Shown here one piece after another: positions 34,456-46,904 of a DNA stretch of 64,000 nucleotides. Position numbers and translations under genes: made by a program. Each line of letters begins with the position of its first letter. The first letter of the stretch is position 1. Source of the DNA: Apostichopus japonicus. Its lineage: Eukaryota; Echinodermata; Holothuroidea; Aspidochirotida; Stichopodidae. The stretch lies in the NCBI RefSeq assembly GCF_037975245.1, contig NC_092571.1, positions 26,610,564-26,674,563 of the forward strand, written 5' to 3'. Under the pieces are notes generated by a model, which searched no databases, was not told where the DNA came from, and was given only the letters and a program-made list of their open reading frames with translations.

Positions 34456-35214
34456 GTGACAGACAATGGTCAAGAAGTCGACATATTCAACACTTATATA
34501 TTCATCAATTCTATGCTGAGTATCTCTTGTGAAAACAAAGACGGTTACATAATGGACGATTTTAATATTGATTTACTCAAGAATTGGTCTTCTGATTCAC
34601 GAATATTGTATTTTCCAACAACCTTTTCCCCACAATGACAAAGTCCACTCGTGTAAGAGACGTTTCTGCCTCTTTAATTAATAATTGAATTCATAGTTTC
34701 ATTGATTAACACAATATTTTGTTTAAAGGTCAATACGGCTTCCGTCCATGACCCTCAAAGGAACTTGCCTTAACAAACGCTTTGGATAGGTTGTGTGACG
34801 CTTTGGACAAGAAACTGACCTCAGTGGGTGTTTTTTTAGATTTTAGTGAAGCGTTTTACACCATCGATCACCAGATTTTATGTATGAAACTATGTATCAT
34901 TATGGTATCAGAGTTAAAACACTTAATTGGATTGCAAGTTATTTTTCCAATAGAATGCAACTTACAACATTAAAAAATGTTAATTCCAATACATTGATTA
35001 TTGTATGTGATGACCCACAATGTTCTATTTTATGACCGCTGCTCTTTATTGTTTATGTTTATGACATTTACCTTGTTTCAGAGAATTGTTCCACCACTTT
35101 TTTGCGGACGATACTAATATTTTTTACTGGTCGAAATCCTACTACCATGTGAATGATACTGTAACGGAAATGTATCCCTTTAAGTAATTTGTTATTGTAA
35201 TATTCGTTTTAGGA

Positions 35215-35330
35215 TTGAGCGTTCTCTCAGTTCTACCCGTCGATGGCCCCTCTCCCAAAATATGTGTAGAATGAGCGTTCCCTCAGTTCTACCCGTTGAT
35301 GGCCCCTCTCCAAAAATATGTGTAGAGCTT
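35215..35330 (+). repeat. Tandem duplication of about 61 bp in the solo LTR
   Basis: GAGCGTTCTCTCAGTTCTAC...ATGTGTAGA is followed directly by a second copy with few changes. It lies just upstream of the CCAAT and TATA boxes, so it may be a duplicated enhancer-like part of U3. Confidence 0.75.
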
Positions 35331-36071
35331 TTGCGAGTTGCAGGTGGGGACAGCCAATGAAAATCGTACACCTGTTTGTTTATAAATCTTGCTGAATCAG
35401 CACCCGAATTTTGAGATGTTTCCCCTTGTTAGTGGTAGCGCAGATTGTTTTATTAGTTTTAGCTCACCACGCTCACGAGGTATTCCGAGATTGGCCTCTG
35501 ACAGAGAGAGAACCGAGAGAACGCCTATTTTCTGTAAGTTGCTACCACTTCACTGGTATATTTTTGTTCTATCACACGATTATGTGCTTGGCATGACTTC
35601 TAGGTTTAATTGTTTGTCTTAGGAAAGATAAAATCGGGTATCTTTGGGGTGACTGGGGATATTGTTCGTACACCTAGGGAATTCTAAGAAAACTATCGTT
35701 GCGCTAAGTGCATTTAAGTAGTAAGAAACTAGGGTGTATTTTTAAGACGTCATATTTGTTGTCACATTCTATAGGGGGTTCGATAATTGTAATTTCGACT
35801 TCACTAGGAGGCTCACAAACGCTATACCGTGTGTTTCATGTGGGCGTTTGTTTTATAGATATCTTTTATGTCTTCTTAAGCAAAGCAAGTAGTGAGAAAG
35901 ACTAGTGTCAACAAACGCTAGTATTGTCCTTCATCTGTAAAAACATTTACCACGTACTGGTTCGGTTGTGATTCAAAAAGAGATGTTTTATTTAGTAATC
36001 TAAACAGGTTAAGTCTTTAAGCCTGTTGTTGAGTAAGTCCCAATAAAATATCTTGTATGCCTCCACGAGTT

Positions 36072-36182
36072 AGCGTAACTGCGTAAGTGCGTAACTGCGT
36101 AAGTGCGTAACTGCGTAAGTGCGTAACTGCGTAAGTGCGTAACTGCGTAATTGCGTAACTGCGTAATTGCGTAACTTCCTAC
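36072..36182 (+). repeat. 16-bp minisatellite in the solo LTR
   Basis: About six or seven copies of GCGTAACTGCGTAAGT lie just after the AATAAA. The later copies drift (AATTGCG, CTTCCTAC). Confidence 0.9.
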
Positions 36183-37455
36183 GTGCATAACTGTGTTACT
36201 GCTTAAGTGTACAGACAATTCCTGTACCATTTCTGTTAACTGCTTATCAAAGTCTCTGTAAAGTCTGCCAATGCCGTAATCTGTGGTAAATTCATGTGCC
36301 AGTGGATCAAAGATCGACTTATTAAATCAATAAATGAGAGATCAACCAGTCATCAACCTCTTCTCCGATTTTTGTCTTGATATGTGTTAAAGAGTTTTAT
36401 TAGTTCAAGCAGCTGGACTTCGGGGACACTGGTCAACGTTACAATACAATTTGCTATGAACTTTCTCAAGTTTACTCATGGTTTTCTGCGAATAAATTAC
36501 CTCTTTATGTGAGCAAGACAAATTACATACTTTTTATAATGATGTTAAGAGAACAGTGTCATTTGACATTAAAATGGATGGAAAGTGTTTAAATAGGGTA
36601 AATTATACACGTTTTCCCTTCTGACCTGAGATAATCATATTAAATTAATTTCAACGAATACTGCTAGAGGTGTTGGAATTATTTTTAAGCTGAGGCATTC
36701 ACTACCTCAGAAGATTCTTCGTTCATTGTACTTTACTCTTATTTTTAGTCTGGTACAGCGTATTATAATATTAAAAACTTTTCACTCTCGCGAAAAGAGC
36801 AATTCGCCATATATCGTGTGCTTACTACAATAATTACAATAGCAAGTTATTCGCTTCAGTCAATATTCTCAAACTTCCTCACTTAATCAATGTTCATATA
36901 GCCACTTTTGCTTATCGTTCTATAAATAACATTACTCATCCAGTCTTCAAAGATTGTTTTACTTACAAGACAGAATTACAAATACACAACAAGAGACAGG
37001 CCGAAGACATGCGCATGCCACGTCCTTGGATTAACATTACAAATCATAGTTTACGTTTTCGTGCTATTACGTGATGGAATTTTTTGCCCAATACTCTTAG
37101 AATTTTTTTCACCACACTCATTTACAAAGAATCTCAGCTCATTGTACTCAAGTAAGTATTAGGATTGTTCCTTTCATTGTTCTCCGATCTTAAATATCTG
37201 CCTCATTTCAGTTGACTTATTTCTTTTTTCTCAATATGTTATGATCATTCTTTCTTTCTTTTCCTCGGGAGTGTAGGGGGCCTTTGATTTTGTTGTGTCT
37301 TTTGATATGTTTTCTCTTGCATAGGGAGTTGCACTACTCGTTAAGCCTTGCGAGGTGTTCTAGGCCACTTCCTTCCTCGTTTTATTTACATTTATGTCAG
37401 TTACTATTGACTGTTGAACCTGTATATTGAGGAGAAACAAATACCTAAAATAAAA

Positions 37456-38350
37456 TGAAATATTGAATGTTCAAATACTGCATATGATTAGCCTAAAGTT
37501 AATTCACTCAAGATAGAAGCTAAATCTAGGGTGGCCTATTCAAATCCGTGGTATTGTGGCAGTAGCCTGTAATACAAAAAAAACCCAATATGATGGTGTC
37601 AAGGTGTGATACCAGTTTGAAGTTTACAGCCTACAGCAGGGTTGCCAGTTTGTCTGTAGCACAACCGGTCACATTTAGAGAAATTACCGGCCATATCGAG
37701 TGAATAAAAGGCCAAAAACAGTTTTGTTCGATTTCTGCCGCTGTATTCGTGGCCAACACTTTATTAGTTTGCATTCCTTTGCGATAGGGTGGCTCTATGT
37801 AGGCTGCCGGCTTAGATATCTTTTCAAATGTTTGGGGGGCAAAAGTCTTAAATATACCTATGCCTATGAAATCTATGTTTATTCATAAATGGGAATGAGA
37901 TATTCCAATTTCCCACATTAAAGCTTTGTGTGAGATCTCTCTATATTGTTCTCCAAATTCTCCCCACTCATGGTCCCCTCTTTCTCTCTCTCTCTATTTC
38001 TTTTCCCCACCTCCCCTACACCCCCCTCTATTTTCTCTCTTTTTTCATTTCTTTTTCACATTTATTCTCTCATTTTTTCACTGGGGTGGGGCGCCCTATC
38101 GCCCAACTCGCTACGCGTATACCATCGTGAGACCAGTAATAAAGCTTCAATCAGCTAAACCTATCAGTTACAAGCTAGGTAAGACATAACAGGACTAAAT
38201 CAGAAGCTTAAAAGACATAAATAGATAGATGGCTCTGTAATTGGGGCAAATATCCCCCAAAATGACATTTTACGGTCAGGTGTTGGAAGATCGTTGGTAC
38301 ACATGTACCGATTACTTACACGTACTAATGAATGTGTAAAAGTAAGTTAG
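37456..38350. other. Stretch without a recognised gene
   Basis: It contains a pyrimidine-rich run (37960-38070, mainly TCTCTC/TTTTC), which creates overlapping hydrophobic ORFs of no interest. No element ends or exons were confirmed. Confidence 0.5.
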
Positions 38351-38388
38351 CCTGACGTTTCGATCCTGGCAGGATCTTCTTCAAAGGC
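38351..38388 (-). ncRNA. Hammerhead-ribozyme-like motif of a Penelope-like element
   Basis: On the minus strand the order is TTGAAGA, a hairpin GATCCT GCC AGGATC, then GAAAC and GTC. This is the hammerhead arrangement of core, stem II, GAAA and cleavage triplet. The consensus core is CUGANGA; here the first base is U, which would be expected to weaken or abolish cleavage. Penelope-like elements are known to carry such motifs at their ends, and the endonuclease next to it supports that. Confidence 0.6.
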
Positions 38389-38409
38389 TAAATGACAAGT
38401 AACAGTACC

Positions 38410-38715
38410 AGAAGGGACAAAAACACGCACAGAATACAGACAGGTTAATGAGCATGGTGAACACAAACAGATGGATGTAAGGGGATTAGAAGACAAGGGA
38501 TGGAGAGAAGAAAGAAAGCAACAAACAGGGGAGGAGGAGAGGTAGGAGATAAACAGTGGAGGGACAAAGAGAGGATTAAGGGAAGGGGGTAGGGAATAAA
38601 CTGGAGAAGGACAAAGACAGAAAGGTGTGGAGAAAAAAGGGTGAAGAGAGCTATTAGAAGAGGAGTGATGGGGGGGGGGGAGAACAAGGGGAGAAGGAGG
38701 GAGGGGGAAGAAGAA
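38410..38715. repeat. Purine-rich low-complexity stretch
   Basis: GGGA/GAAGGA-rich DNA within the 3' region of the Penelope-like element. The minus-strand ORF across it is only the translation of this composition. Confidence 0.7.
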
Positions 38716-38722
38716 AAGTTAG

Positions 38723-39150
38723 TCATGTCCTTCCTGAATGTTGAGCCCATGAGGTTGAATGGTGCGAAGGCGTTGCACCTACAGCAAGCCTCTCTCTGCT
38801 GATTCGTGCTAGTTCAGGACGGCTACCTAAGGATTCAATCCCCTGTAGGGACATGTCGTTAATGGTATGGTTGGGAAAGTTAAAGTGTTCTCCAATTGGG
38901 GTCTCAGTCTTCATGGTGTTGACTGTGGATCTGTGACCATAGAATCGCTTCTTGAGGGTGGGTTTGGTTTCGCCAACATACTGGATGCCGCAAACTCTAC
39001 AAGAGAGACAAGAGATGACATTAGTGGTTGTGCAAGTGATCATGTGACCCTTAGTCTTGTGGGTTAGTTACATGCTGTGGCTGGTGATGGAATTGGATTC
39101 AACAATGTGGTGGCTGCAAATGATACAACTCGAAGTACGATCACATTCGA
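38723..39150 (-). pseudogene. Penelope-like element 3' part: GIY-YIG endonuclease
   Basis: The minus strand encodes CDRTSSCIICSHH, a stop, then ISCLSCRVCGIQYVGETKP, RFYGHRS, PIGEHFN and ISRERL. The CxxC-type Cys pairs followed by QYVGET, a conserved R...H and a downstream Glu match the GIY-YIG nuclease that ends Penelope-like retroelements, where it nicks the target. The reverse transcriptase is not seen, so this is a 5'-truncated copy, and one stop (near 39068) breaks the linker. Confidence 0.82.
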
Positions 39151-39500
39151 AAGTACCATGCTTAATGGGTGTAGGGTTAGAAGTTAGAGGTGGAACAGCA
39201 GCACGCACAAGAAGGTTTCATAGGTTGCGGGGTCTTCTGTAGGCGAAAGGAGGAACAATTACATGAAAGTTTACAAAAAATTCGTTTATGTGCGCTTTCC
39301 GTGAGGAGTGTCATACCTTGATTGAGATATGACAAACAATATACACATTGGGAGCTGATGGCCGAGATGGAAACTTTTATTGTATGCAGCATACAGATTG
39401 ATCTCTACCAAAGGCTTATTATCAGGCCTCGACAAAGAAGTCGCTATTTAGCGACCGTGACTAAAAGACTACTCGCCATAACGCAAAATTCTCTCGCCAC

Positions 39501-41093
39501 CATGGGCGTCAGCAGGTTTCAGAAAGTGAGGGGGACACTATCATCTATCTAAGCGGAGCGCCACCATTGGTTGGCGCGTAGCGTACCAGAAAATTTTGGG
39601 TACATAAGACCCCCTAGATCGCAGGAGATGGCCTTCCTGAGTCGTTTTTAGTTACGTCAGAACCAAATCTGTGAGGAGAAATTTTGTCTCACAAAACTAA
39701 ATTCCGACAGAAAGTACTGGTAGAAAGATGCCGTTCTGACACCAAGGGAGACGAATTACACAGCGTCCATCTCAAACGAAATATTGAAAAAGTGGCGCCG
39801 TCACCTCCGGGATGAGTGGAGTGGTATATATCATACATGCATGTAGGTGCGAGACGTCAGTTGTTATGTGCCCAGGTACTTTAATAATAATAATCAGAAA
39901 AAGGCACCGCGCGCAGAGCGTGTGTAGCGCCTAGCCGGCACTCAACAATAAAGATCTACCATATTCGGCGAATACATGTAGTCTTAATTACTTAACACCT
40001 ACACCCCTATTCGTCCGTCCAGTCCAAGGGACTGGAGGTTGTGATATGAACATAGTAACTCATCACCATCTACCTGTATGGCTTACCTAATCCCTTGGAA
40101 CCCATGCAAACAACATGTGTGCAAGATTCAATACACTTTCGAATGGTCTCCCCCCCCCCCCCCCCCCCGAACGAATTAAATGGGCAGATTTAGGATATTG
40201 GGAGAATGGGAGATAAATGACGGTGCAAGTGATAGATAGCAGGGGCCCAGGGAGTCCAGATTTCTTGACCTTAAATATTTGCAGAATATATCACTGGGTC
40301 ACTCGGTGCTTGTCCCAACACCCAACTTAGGAGAATTCACCGCAGTTTCAGAAGTTCCCAAAAATCGGTATACGACTGTCTGATGATCTGATGAACTCTC
40401 CTGCGATTCTCTGTGGACTCAACGCTGCCAGCCTATCGCAATGCACATGGCAGATCATGAGATGGTTAAGGCGCTGCTGTGTCATGGTGCAACGGAGCCA
40501 GGTCTTCATGCGTCGAAGAGCACTGAATGAACGTTCGGCTGTGCACGAGCTTGCTGGGGAGATGAGCAGGAGACGTAGCAACCGCTCAACCTGGGGGAAC
40601 ATTCGCCGGACCTCTGGAACCATGTCCTTGAAGAGGCCTAAAATATATGATATTACCTTCCTGGTGGGGTCTTCGCCTTGTTTTCAAGTTGAAATGCGTC
40701 GTTGTTTTCTCTGATTCACAGTGTAGGGCAAGGGGAATTCCATTTCTGGCGAGAAGGGGTGCTTCCACAAAACACTCTAAAACATCGTTCAAACATCGCA
40801 CAAACTTTTATCAGAGGTCTCGGACGAAGCGGGAAGGGTGAATATCGGAGGAAGGGGGGATAAAGGGCCAAGCACTGTTCTAATTTCCAGTGCAATTTAT
40901 TGATAATTATTCTTAAGTTAGATTCTACTTGAATCAGCTCAGCAATTGTGATAGAAAATCGCGCATATGCATGTGATTTTTTTTAATAACTGCTCTGAAA
41001 AGTGGGTGGGACAAATGATATGATATCCCCTCCACTTTTGAAAGTGGGGGGACATGTCCCCCCCCCCCCGTCCCCCACCTGTTGACGCCCATG
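39501..41093 (-). mobile_element. hAT transposon relic, 1593 bp
   Basis: The terminal inverted repeats are CATGGGCGTCAGCAGG and CATGGGCGTCAACAGG (one mismatch), with a perfect 8-bp target duplication CTCGCCAC at 39493-39500 and 41094-41101. It contains the C-terminal part of a hAT transposase on the minus strand. Most of the transposase is missing, so it is an internal-deletion copy. Long C runs occur at 40150-40168 and 41060-41069. Confidence 0.93.
40348..40623 (-). pseudogene. hAT transposase C-terminal dimerisation fragment
   Basis: About 91 codons read ISPASSCTAERSFSALRRMK, then RCTMTQQRLNHLMICHVH and FIRSSDSRIPIFG. The S-S-x-x-AERSFSALRRIKT-like core and the following RL..L segment define the hAT C-terminal dimerisation domain (also found in ZMYM1-like proteins). 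No N-terminal part or BED finger is present. Confidence 0.88.
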
Positions 41094-41101
41094 CTCGCCA
41101 C

Positions 41102-42940
41102 TGTGATTGCTGTTCAAGTCTCCACAGTACAGATCTACAACATCAATACTTTCTATTCACAAAGTTAGGCAATACGGCAGATACATGGTGCTACGTAATT
41201 GAACCTTTGAAAATTATGTTATTTGAAGTATGAAATTTAATTTTTTCCACCAAAAGTAAAATGATGAACAAAGTAAAACATGTCGCAGCCAGGCCTACTG
41301 TAGTGTCTCAAACAATTAAAAATAAAACAACTGCAAACAATCCCTACGAAGATAGCTTGGTTTCACATATCTGGAGATTGAACCAATGACATTAGGGCTC
41401 CTTTGTAGTATATACTAGGCATATACTATACAGTAGCTAGTCTTAAGCAAATACAGTACCTCACTGCTATTTTGAACCGCTACGCGTTCAGCGCGACTTC
41501 GTACATTTTCTCAATTCATTTTGTCTTTTAGCTGCAGATTGGTGTCCGAAAAATTATCTCTATTACCCCATTACACTGCCAAAGAGCAAAGCGATCTTTT
41601 ACGCAGTGAAAATCTAAGGTTGAAAGAGCATCTTCCACTCACACCTGGTTTTGAGTGAAAATCTTTGTAAAAAAATCCTAGCAGCAATAATAACAAACTT
41701 GTCTCAAAACTCCCTAAAATTGTTGTATATTTTGCGAATTATGACTGATTGCATGTAGGAAATACATTAAGAAATAATTCAGGAGATGTTTGGCCACCTT
41801 AAGTGTACTAGTCTGGTATTCTGATACAAAACATTTTTACCTTCACGTTGTTGTGTTAACGAACCCAATTTTATCCTACCGTTGTTATTGTAGGATTACA
41901 TTGAAGCCTAAACAACTCGGCAGTTCCATGCTTCGTCGTCGAAAATGTTTTACCAAAATGACAGATAATCATGTATTGTAGATTTGTTTTCTGCAGATCA
42001 ACACTCAGGGTCTTGTGTAGTTAACTTTAAATATTTAATATTGCGAAACTCGGAATAAATCGGTTGCCTACAACTTGTTAAAGTTTGTTTATTAGGCTAT
42101 AGTAATTTAATGCTCTTATTTCTAAACACAGATAGGGATGTCCAATTAATGTTTATGGTTAGTAGTCTACCTGGGCCGCTAGTACTATACTACTATTGTG
42201 TACGGGGATGCCTGCGCTGAACCAAGCCGTCGTGATATCAATGTTTAATAAACTTTTTTAATCGGTTGAGAAATTAATGTATGAACACAACTGCTTTATG
42301 AATGCCTTTAAAACACATTACGTACTTCGTAAGCTCAAACCGTTCCCTGTAATAAATTGTTAATTTAGATTTTAAATGCATGTTTTCGCTATAGTTTATA
42401 AATGCTCTGTGAAGTTTGTGAACAATCTCCGCACATGAAAACTTCCCATACATAATGCACGTGCAGATAGCGAACCATTTTACGCAGTTAATTCGCATTG
42501 AGATTAGTCATTGATAAAAATCTAACTAGGCACAGTAATTTTCGTAAACGGCGTCGAGTAATTTCCCCAACGTAACTTCATCCAAACCTGAAGTTTTTAT
42601 TTGGCACTGAATCCCGACAATTGCGAAATACGACGGAAAACTTTAACCAATGGAAGCAAATATATACTGTAGGCCTAAACCATATGATTCACATCGGTAC
42701 TGTTGATGTCTACAGCAACGTCGTATGAACAAACAGCACACCATTGTCATAAAACGACGTATGCAGTGAACTACACAGTATAGCTATATGCAATTTGTTC
42801 ACGACTTCTGAATTCGGATTCTATGGATGCCCATAAGTTAATTTCCAATTGTCAACAACCTCTCATATTGTTATGAGGCGTAACTGACATGCTATCTAAT
42901 ATGCTGGTCGGTTGGAGATACGGTAGATTATAAGACAGGG
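41102..42940. other. Stretch without a recognised gene
   Basis: Nothing could be assigned. The short ORFs of 60-75 codons lack splice context and known motifs. Confidence 0.5.
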
Positions 42941-43145
42941 TTTCCACGATTTGATATCTGGTGACTCCAAATGACCTTTGACCTCCACAAAACCAATCGG
43001 CGTCTTGTACTTAACGTGTCACAACTGCATATGAGATTGGTCCAAGCTTAACTTCTTGAGATGTCGTGTTTACAAGCAAAGCGTCACACACACATTCATG
43101 CGCGCACGCGCACACACGCATCCGCCTGCATGAATACAAAGGTTA
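42940..43145 (-). repeat. Inverted fragment of the AGGTCA/TG repeat family
   Basis: On the minus strand it reads GGAGGTCAAAGGTCATTTGG and AACACGACATCTCAAGAAGT, with a CA/TG tract (43086-43118) in the same relative position as at 26092-26128. It is a dispersed copy of the family at 25.9-28.4 kb. Confidence 0.75.
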
Positions 43146-43181
43146 CGATTTCATCGAAAACCCAAAAATAAAAAAATGGTT

Positions 43182-46150
43182 TTCATTCATTCATTTCTAT
43201 ATTCCAGTATAAATTTACAGAGAAATTTATAAATAGGATAAAAATATAACAATATACAGAACATCAAAAATACAGGTTAAAGCATATAAATGTTTATGAG
43301 ATTAAGATAATAATGAACGATAAAAAGCGTTAAAAAGTTATCAAAATTATCAAAAAGCTACAACAAAGGATCTAAGAAGCTGTCTTTACCAGTTTACAAA
43401 AGGGGCTGCTCTGTAAATAAAACGAGTTCTTAAAGAGTACAAATTCTAAAACATCATCAAAAAGGTACAATAAAGGATCTAAGGAGCCGTTTTGTACAAA
43501 AAGGGCTGCTCTGTAAATAAACGAGTTCTTAAAGAGTATAATTCTAAAACACGGCGTGATATTTGGATTTCTCAAATAATAATTTGTTTTATTGCACAGA
43601 GAGTTGAGCTTGGAATGTAGAGGATGTTCGTTTAGTTTGAATATTTTTGACAAGTCATACAAATTCATTCCTAGCAGATTCATTGACTCTATATACCAGA
43701 TTCTCATAATTAAGCCTGAAAATTTTTGAACAAAATTTAAGAAAACTTCTTATTCTTCTCTATCTTTAACGTGTACAAAATGATACCAAACTGGAACCGC
43801 ATATACTAGGATAGGAAAGACAGACGCCGCGAACACTGTATCACTGGAAAAGTATGGGACAGTGAATGCTAATGTCGAAACAATATAATAGGCCTACGCT
43901 TTAGCTAACATTTACGAGATATGATTTGTAAAAGTTAACTTATCGTCAATGCACACTCCTAGATACATAGTGCAAGAGGTACGTTCAACGCACGAGCCCT
44001 GAATTATAGTTCTCTGTTTTCTAACATTCATTAAACCTTTGTGCTTAACATTGATATTTTCAAACAAGTTTCTTTTGATTTATTTGGATTCAAAATGAGA
44101 CTTTTCTGCTCACACAAGCTAACAATTCTAGAAATAAAGTCCTGATAATCGTCTTGATCTTTACTGTGTGTGCTTTTACTGATTCTGCAGGAAACAGCAG
44201 TATCATCTGCATACCTTAATAACATTGCAGTTGGAACCTGAACGTATCTCATCCGTGTAAATGGTGAAAAGTAGAGCCGATAGAGGACCCCCTTGAGGAA
44301 CGCCAATTTTAATATCCGATTTAGAAGAAAATCCCTTCTGTAATTTCACTTGCCTAGACAAGCCTTGTATAAAGTTTGCAAGCCAATGAATAAACCATGG
44401 TTCTTCAATAAAGCTACATAGATCTTGAATAAGGCGATTAGGCAATACCGTTTTAAACGCGCTTGAAATATCTAAGAAAAGGACTTTTGACAATGTTGTG
44501 TCTTTCTGATTTAGCCCCGAAACGATGTAATGTACAAGATTAAGTATGGCATCAGTGCATGAAACTCCCTTTTTGTAGGCAAATTGATTTTTGTCGCCAT
44601 GTTCAATGATAGACTTCATTATGTATGGGCCGGAGTAGAATTTTCTGCATGCAGTTAAACCCAATACTTGAAATATCTATTGGTCTGTAGTCTTTAAATG
44701 AAATAGGATTACCTGTTTTAGGAACAGGTGACGTTTTAGCATGTTTCAACGAAGATGGAATCAGACTTTCATTAATACTTCTATTAAAAATAGTTGCAAA
44801 AATACTTGACAGTTCGTCAGAACAATATTTGAAACCCTCCACGAGATGTTGTCGAAACCTGAGGCAATTCCACTTTTAACCAGGCTAAAATATTTGTTAA
44901 CTTCATTCTTTACGAATACTACAGGTATATCATTAGTTCTTTCTGGTAAGATCAAATTAACATGATCCTTAATAACAGCACTGTTAAAACGTCCAAAATG
45001 TTCATTTAATTCAAATCCAAGTTCACTAGATATCAAGTTTTTGTGATGGTCACCGGGTTTGCTTATAGATTTTAGTAGGCTCCACAGAGAATTCGAATTT
45101 CATGTAACTTTCTCAAAATATCTATTTTTGTGTACGTTTTCATTGATTTCTCTTTGTAAGCTGTTTCTCTTTGCTGTATCACCAGTTTCGATTGCTTTCA
45201 TCTTCTCCTTTTCTAATTTCTTTATTGTCTCATCCGCTGGTAATCTCTTCATCATCTCCGAGGCAGGTATAATCTTATGTGGGATGCATATATCACTTGT
45301 GAAGTTAATGTAACATGAACCACTTCAGTTAGCTCATGCAAGGTATTACAGGTCTCTGTAAAAATACTCCAGTTAGTTGAGTCCAACATTTCTCTTAAGT
45401 TCTTGGTATTGTTCATACTAATGTCCCTCTCCCTTCTTCTCGTCTTCTTTTGGAACAGGCGATGTTTCTCTGTGTACTTAAATTTGGTATGACGCATATG
45501 CTGATATGGTCAGATGTGGCTATGGAATGTAGTTTCCTAGGTTGGTAATTATCGTCTTTGACATACACAGCATCCAAAGTAGCCTGTGATCTTGGATATG
45601 TGATGAAGTTGGGTTTTTGTAACCCATAGTCTCAAGGAGAGGAACTCTGTTTCTGTTGATGTCCCCTAAAATGACGACGTTAGATCGTGGGTTGTTTTTC
45701 AAATTTTTTGTTAGTGCCTCCTTCATCTCTGTATCGGCAACTGAAACATTTGATGTAGGACGGGTATAATTGTTGACAATGATGATACTGCTTGTACCAC
45801 TCGGCAAAAAAAGGGGACGGGCACTCACAGCCAGTATAGCTCAATGTCCGGCGTTGACAAGGTTAAACATACTTTGGGGCGGAAAATATCCCATTCTTTA
45901 GTAACATAAGTTATTAGACCTGCACCATTTGCCGAGAACTCCCTGTCATAGCGAAACATATAGAAATTCTCTAGTTGTAAGGCCTCATCTGTGACCAAGT
46001 GTTGTGGGATCTCGTCGTTCCATGACTGACATCCGTATTTTTGAATCTTTGTTTCCTATAGGGCTATGAAACAAAGATTTGGCATATTTACGATAGTCTG
46101 TTCTAAGTGTGCAAACTTGCCCTGAATACTGTTTATGTTGGAGGAGAATC
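43182..46150 (-). mobile_element. LINE (non-LTR retrotransposon), minus strand, decayed
   Basis: Reading on the minus strand from about 46150: NINSIQGKFAHLEQTI and IALxETK open the endonuclease, and NVVILGDINRNRV (near 45690) is its GDxN motif. Reverse transcriptase follows, with KTSPVPKTGNP and DYRPIDISS (near 44720), NQFAYKKGVS (44590), LFLDISSAFKTV (44480), IGVPQGGPLSALLFTIYTD (44300) and LRYADDTA (44210). The C-terminal region (43372-43707) holds HPLHSKL and FKNSFIYRAAL, with a tandem duplication of about 105 bp (43380-43540). The 3' end is a TGAA microsatellite at 43182-43195. At least five frameshifts or stops break it. Clade not determined. Confidence 0.85.
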
Positions 46151-46538
46151 CATAAGGAAAGCTGAAGTTAGCAGGCTTCGTTTGTCTTATTCTCTTCTGT
46201 ATACCAGATCGTTTGCTTCTCCGTCGACAAAAGTACTCACAAGATTTGACAGCGAATTATTCAGTGATTAAAAAGAAAAAATATTGTATCCTTGCCTCGT
46301 TTGCATCTGATAAACGCATGGACCTTAAATTTAAAGTGATCGCTTAGAACACAATTGTTTTTCGTTAAAAACAGAGCCGTATATTTAGATGCCAAAGGGC
46401 GCCACTTACACTTTCCTGTATAAAATATTACGTAGATATATAACTACAATACAATCTTTTTTGTTGTTGTAAAAGGAAGAAGCGTTATTCTTCAATCGTA
46501 TTCTTTCATGGAAAGTATGTGACGAAAAGCTAAAGAGA

Positions 46539-46593
46539 ATGTCCGTGACTACCATTCAGTGTTTTCTGGTGCTGTGCATTTATACCGCTCAAA
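46539..46593 (+). CDS. Second IgSF gene, exon 1: signal peptide
   Basis: From ATG it reads MSVTTIQCFLVLCIYTAQ and ends in phase 1 before GTAAGTG. The coding length (55 nt) and phase equal those of the first IgSF gene's leader exon, so the two genes may be related by duplication. The next exon joins in frame. Confidence 0.75.
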
Positions 46594-46904
46594 GTAAGTG
46601 TACATTAAATAAAGTACATTCTGCATGATTCTTAGATGACACTAAGCACTCGTCCCGAGCATAATAACAAAATAAAGAAATACATTTAGTTCTTTACAGT
46701 GTATTTAAGTTAATGTTTACTAATTGTTTTACCATAACACATATAGTAGAAATGGTGGCTTTATCCACCAGCCGAATACATAAAATTCTATATTAATTAA
46801 TCTTCTACGGTACATAACATTGTATCCATTAGGAACCAGCCAACTTGGTCAACCTGCTTTATATTAAGGTGTCTAATTTATACTTATTTTGGAAATATTT
46901 TCAG

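Larger units (their letters stand above)
35160..36443 (+). mobile_element. Solo LTR, 1284 bp
   Basis: It begins TGTAACGG and ends CGTTACA, with ATAC on both sides (35156-35159 and 36444-36447). Removing it restores the LINE reading across the site. A CCAAT near 35353, TATAAA at 35381-35386 and AATAAA at 36042-36047 suggest plus-strand transcription. No internal region remains, so it arose by LTR-LTR recombination. ORFs within it are not genes. Confidence 0.88.
34456..37455 (+). mobile_element. Decayed LINE (non-LTR retrotransposon), split by a solo LTR
   Basis: Plus strand. An endonuclease-like fragment carries DDFNIDLLK near 34556. Reverse transcriptase pieces carry FLDFSEAFYTIDHQIL near 34830, CDDPQCSIL near 35007 and FADDTNIF near 35100. 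The frame resumes after the solo LTR with ELSQVYSWFSANKLPLYV from 36459 and a C-terminal domain (KRAIRHI near 36796, then INNITHPVF near 36926). The 3' end is near 37455 (ACCTAAAATAAAATG). Stops and frameshifts are frequent. The C-terminal pattern fits the CR1/L2/Jockey-like groups, but the clade is not certain. Confidence 0.8.

Noticed and set aside
37637-38119. Possible transposon between CAGGGTTGCCAG and CTCGCTACGCG
   Set aside because: The two ends are not inverse copies and no target duplication is seen.
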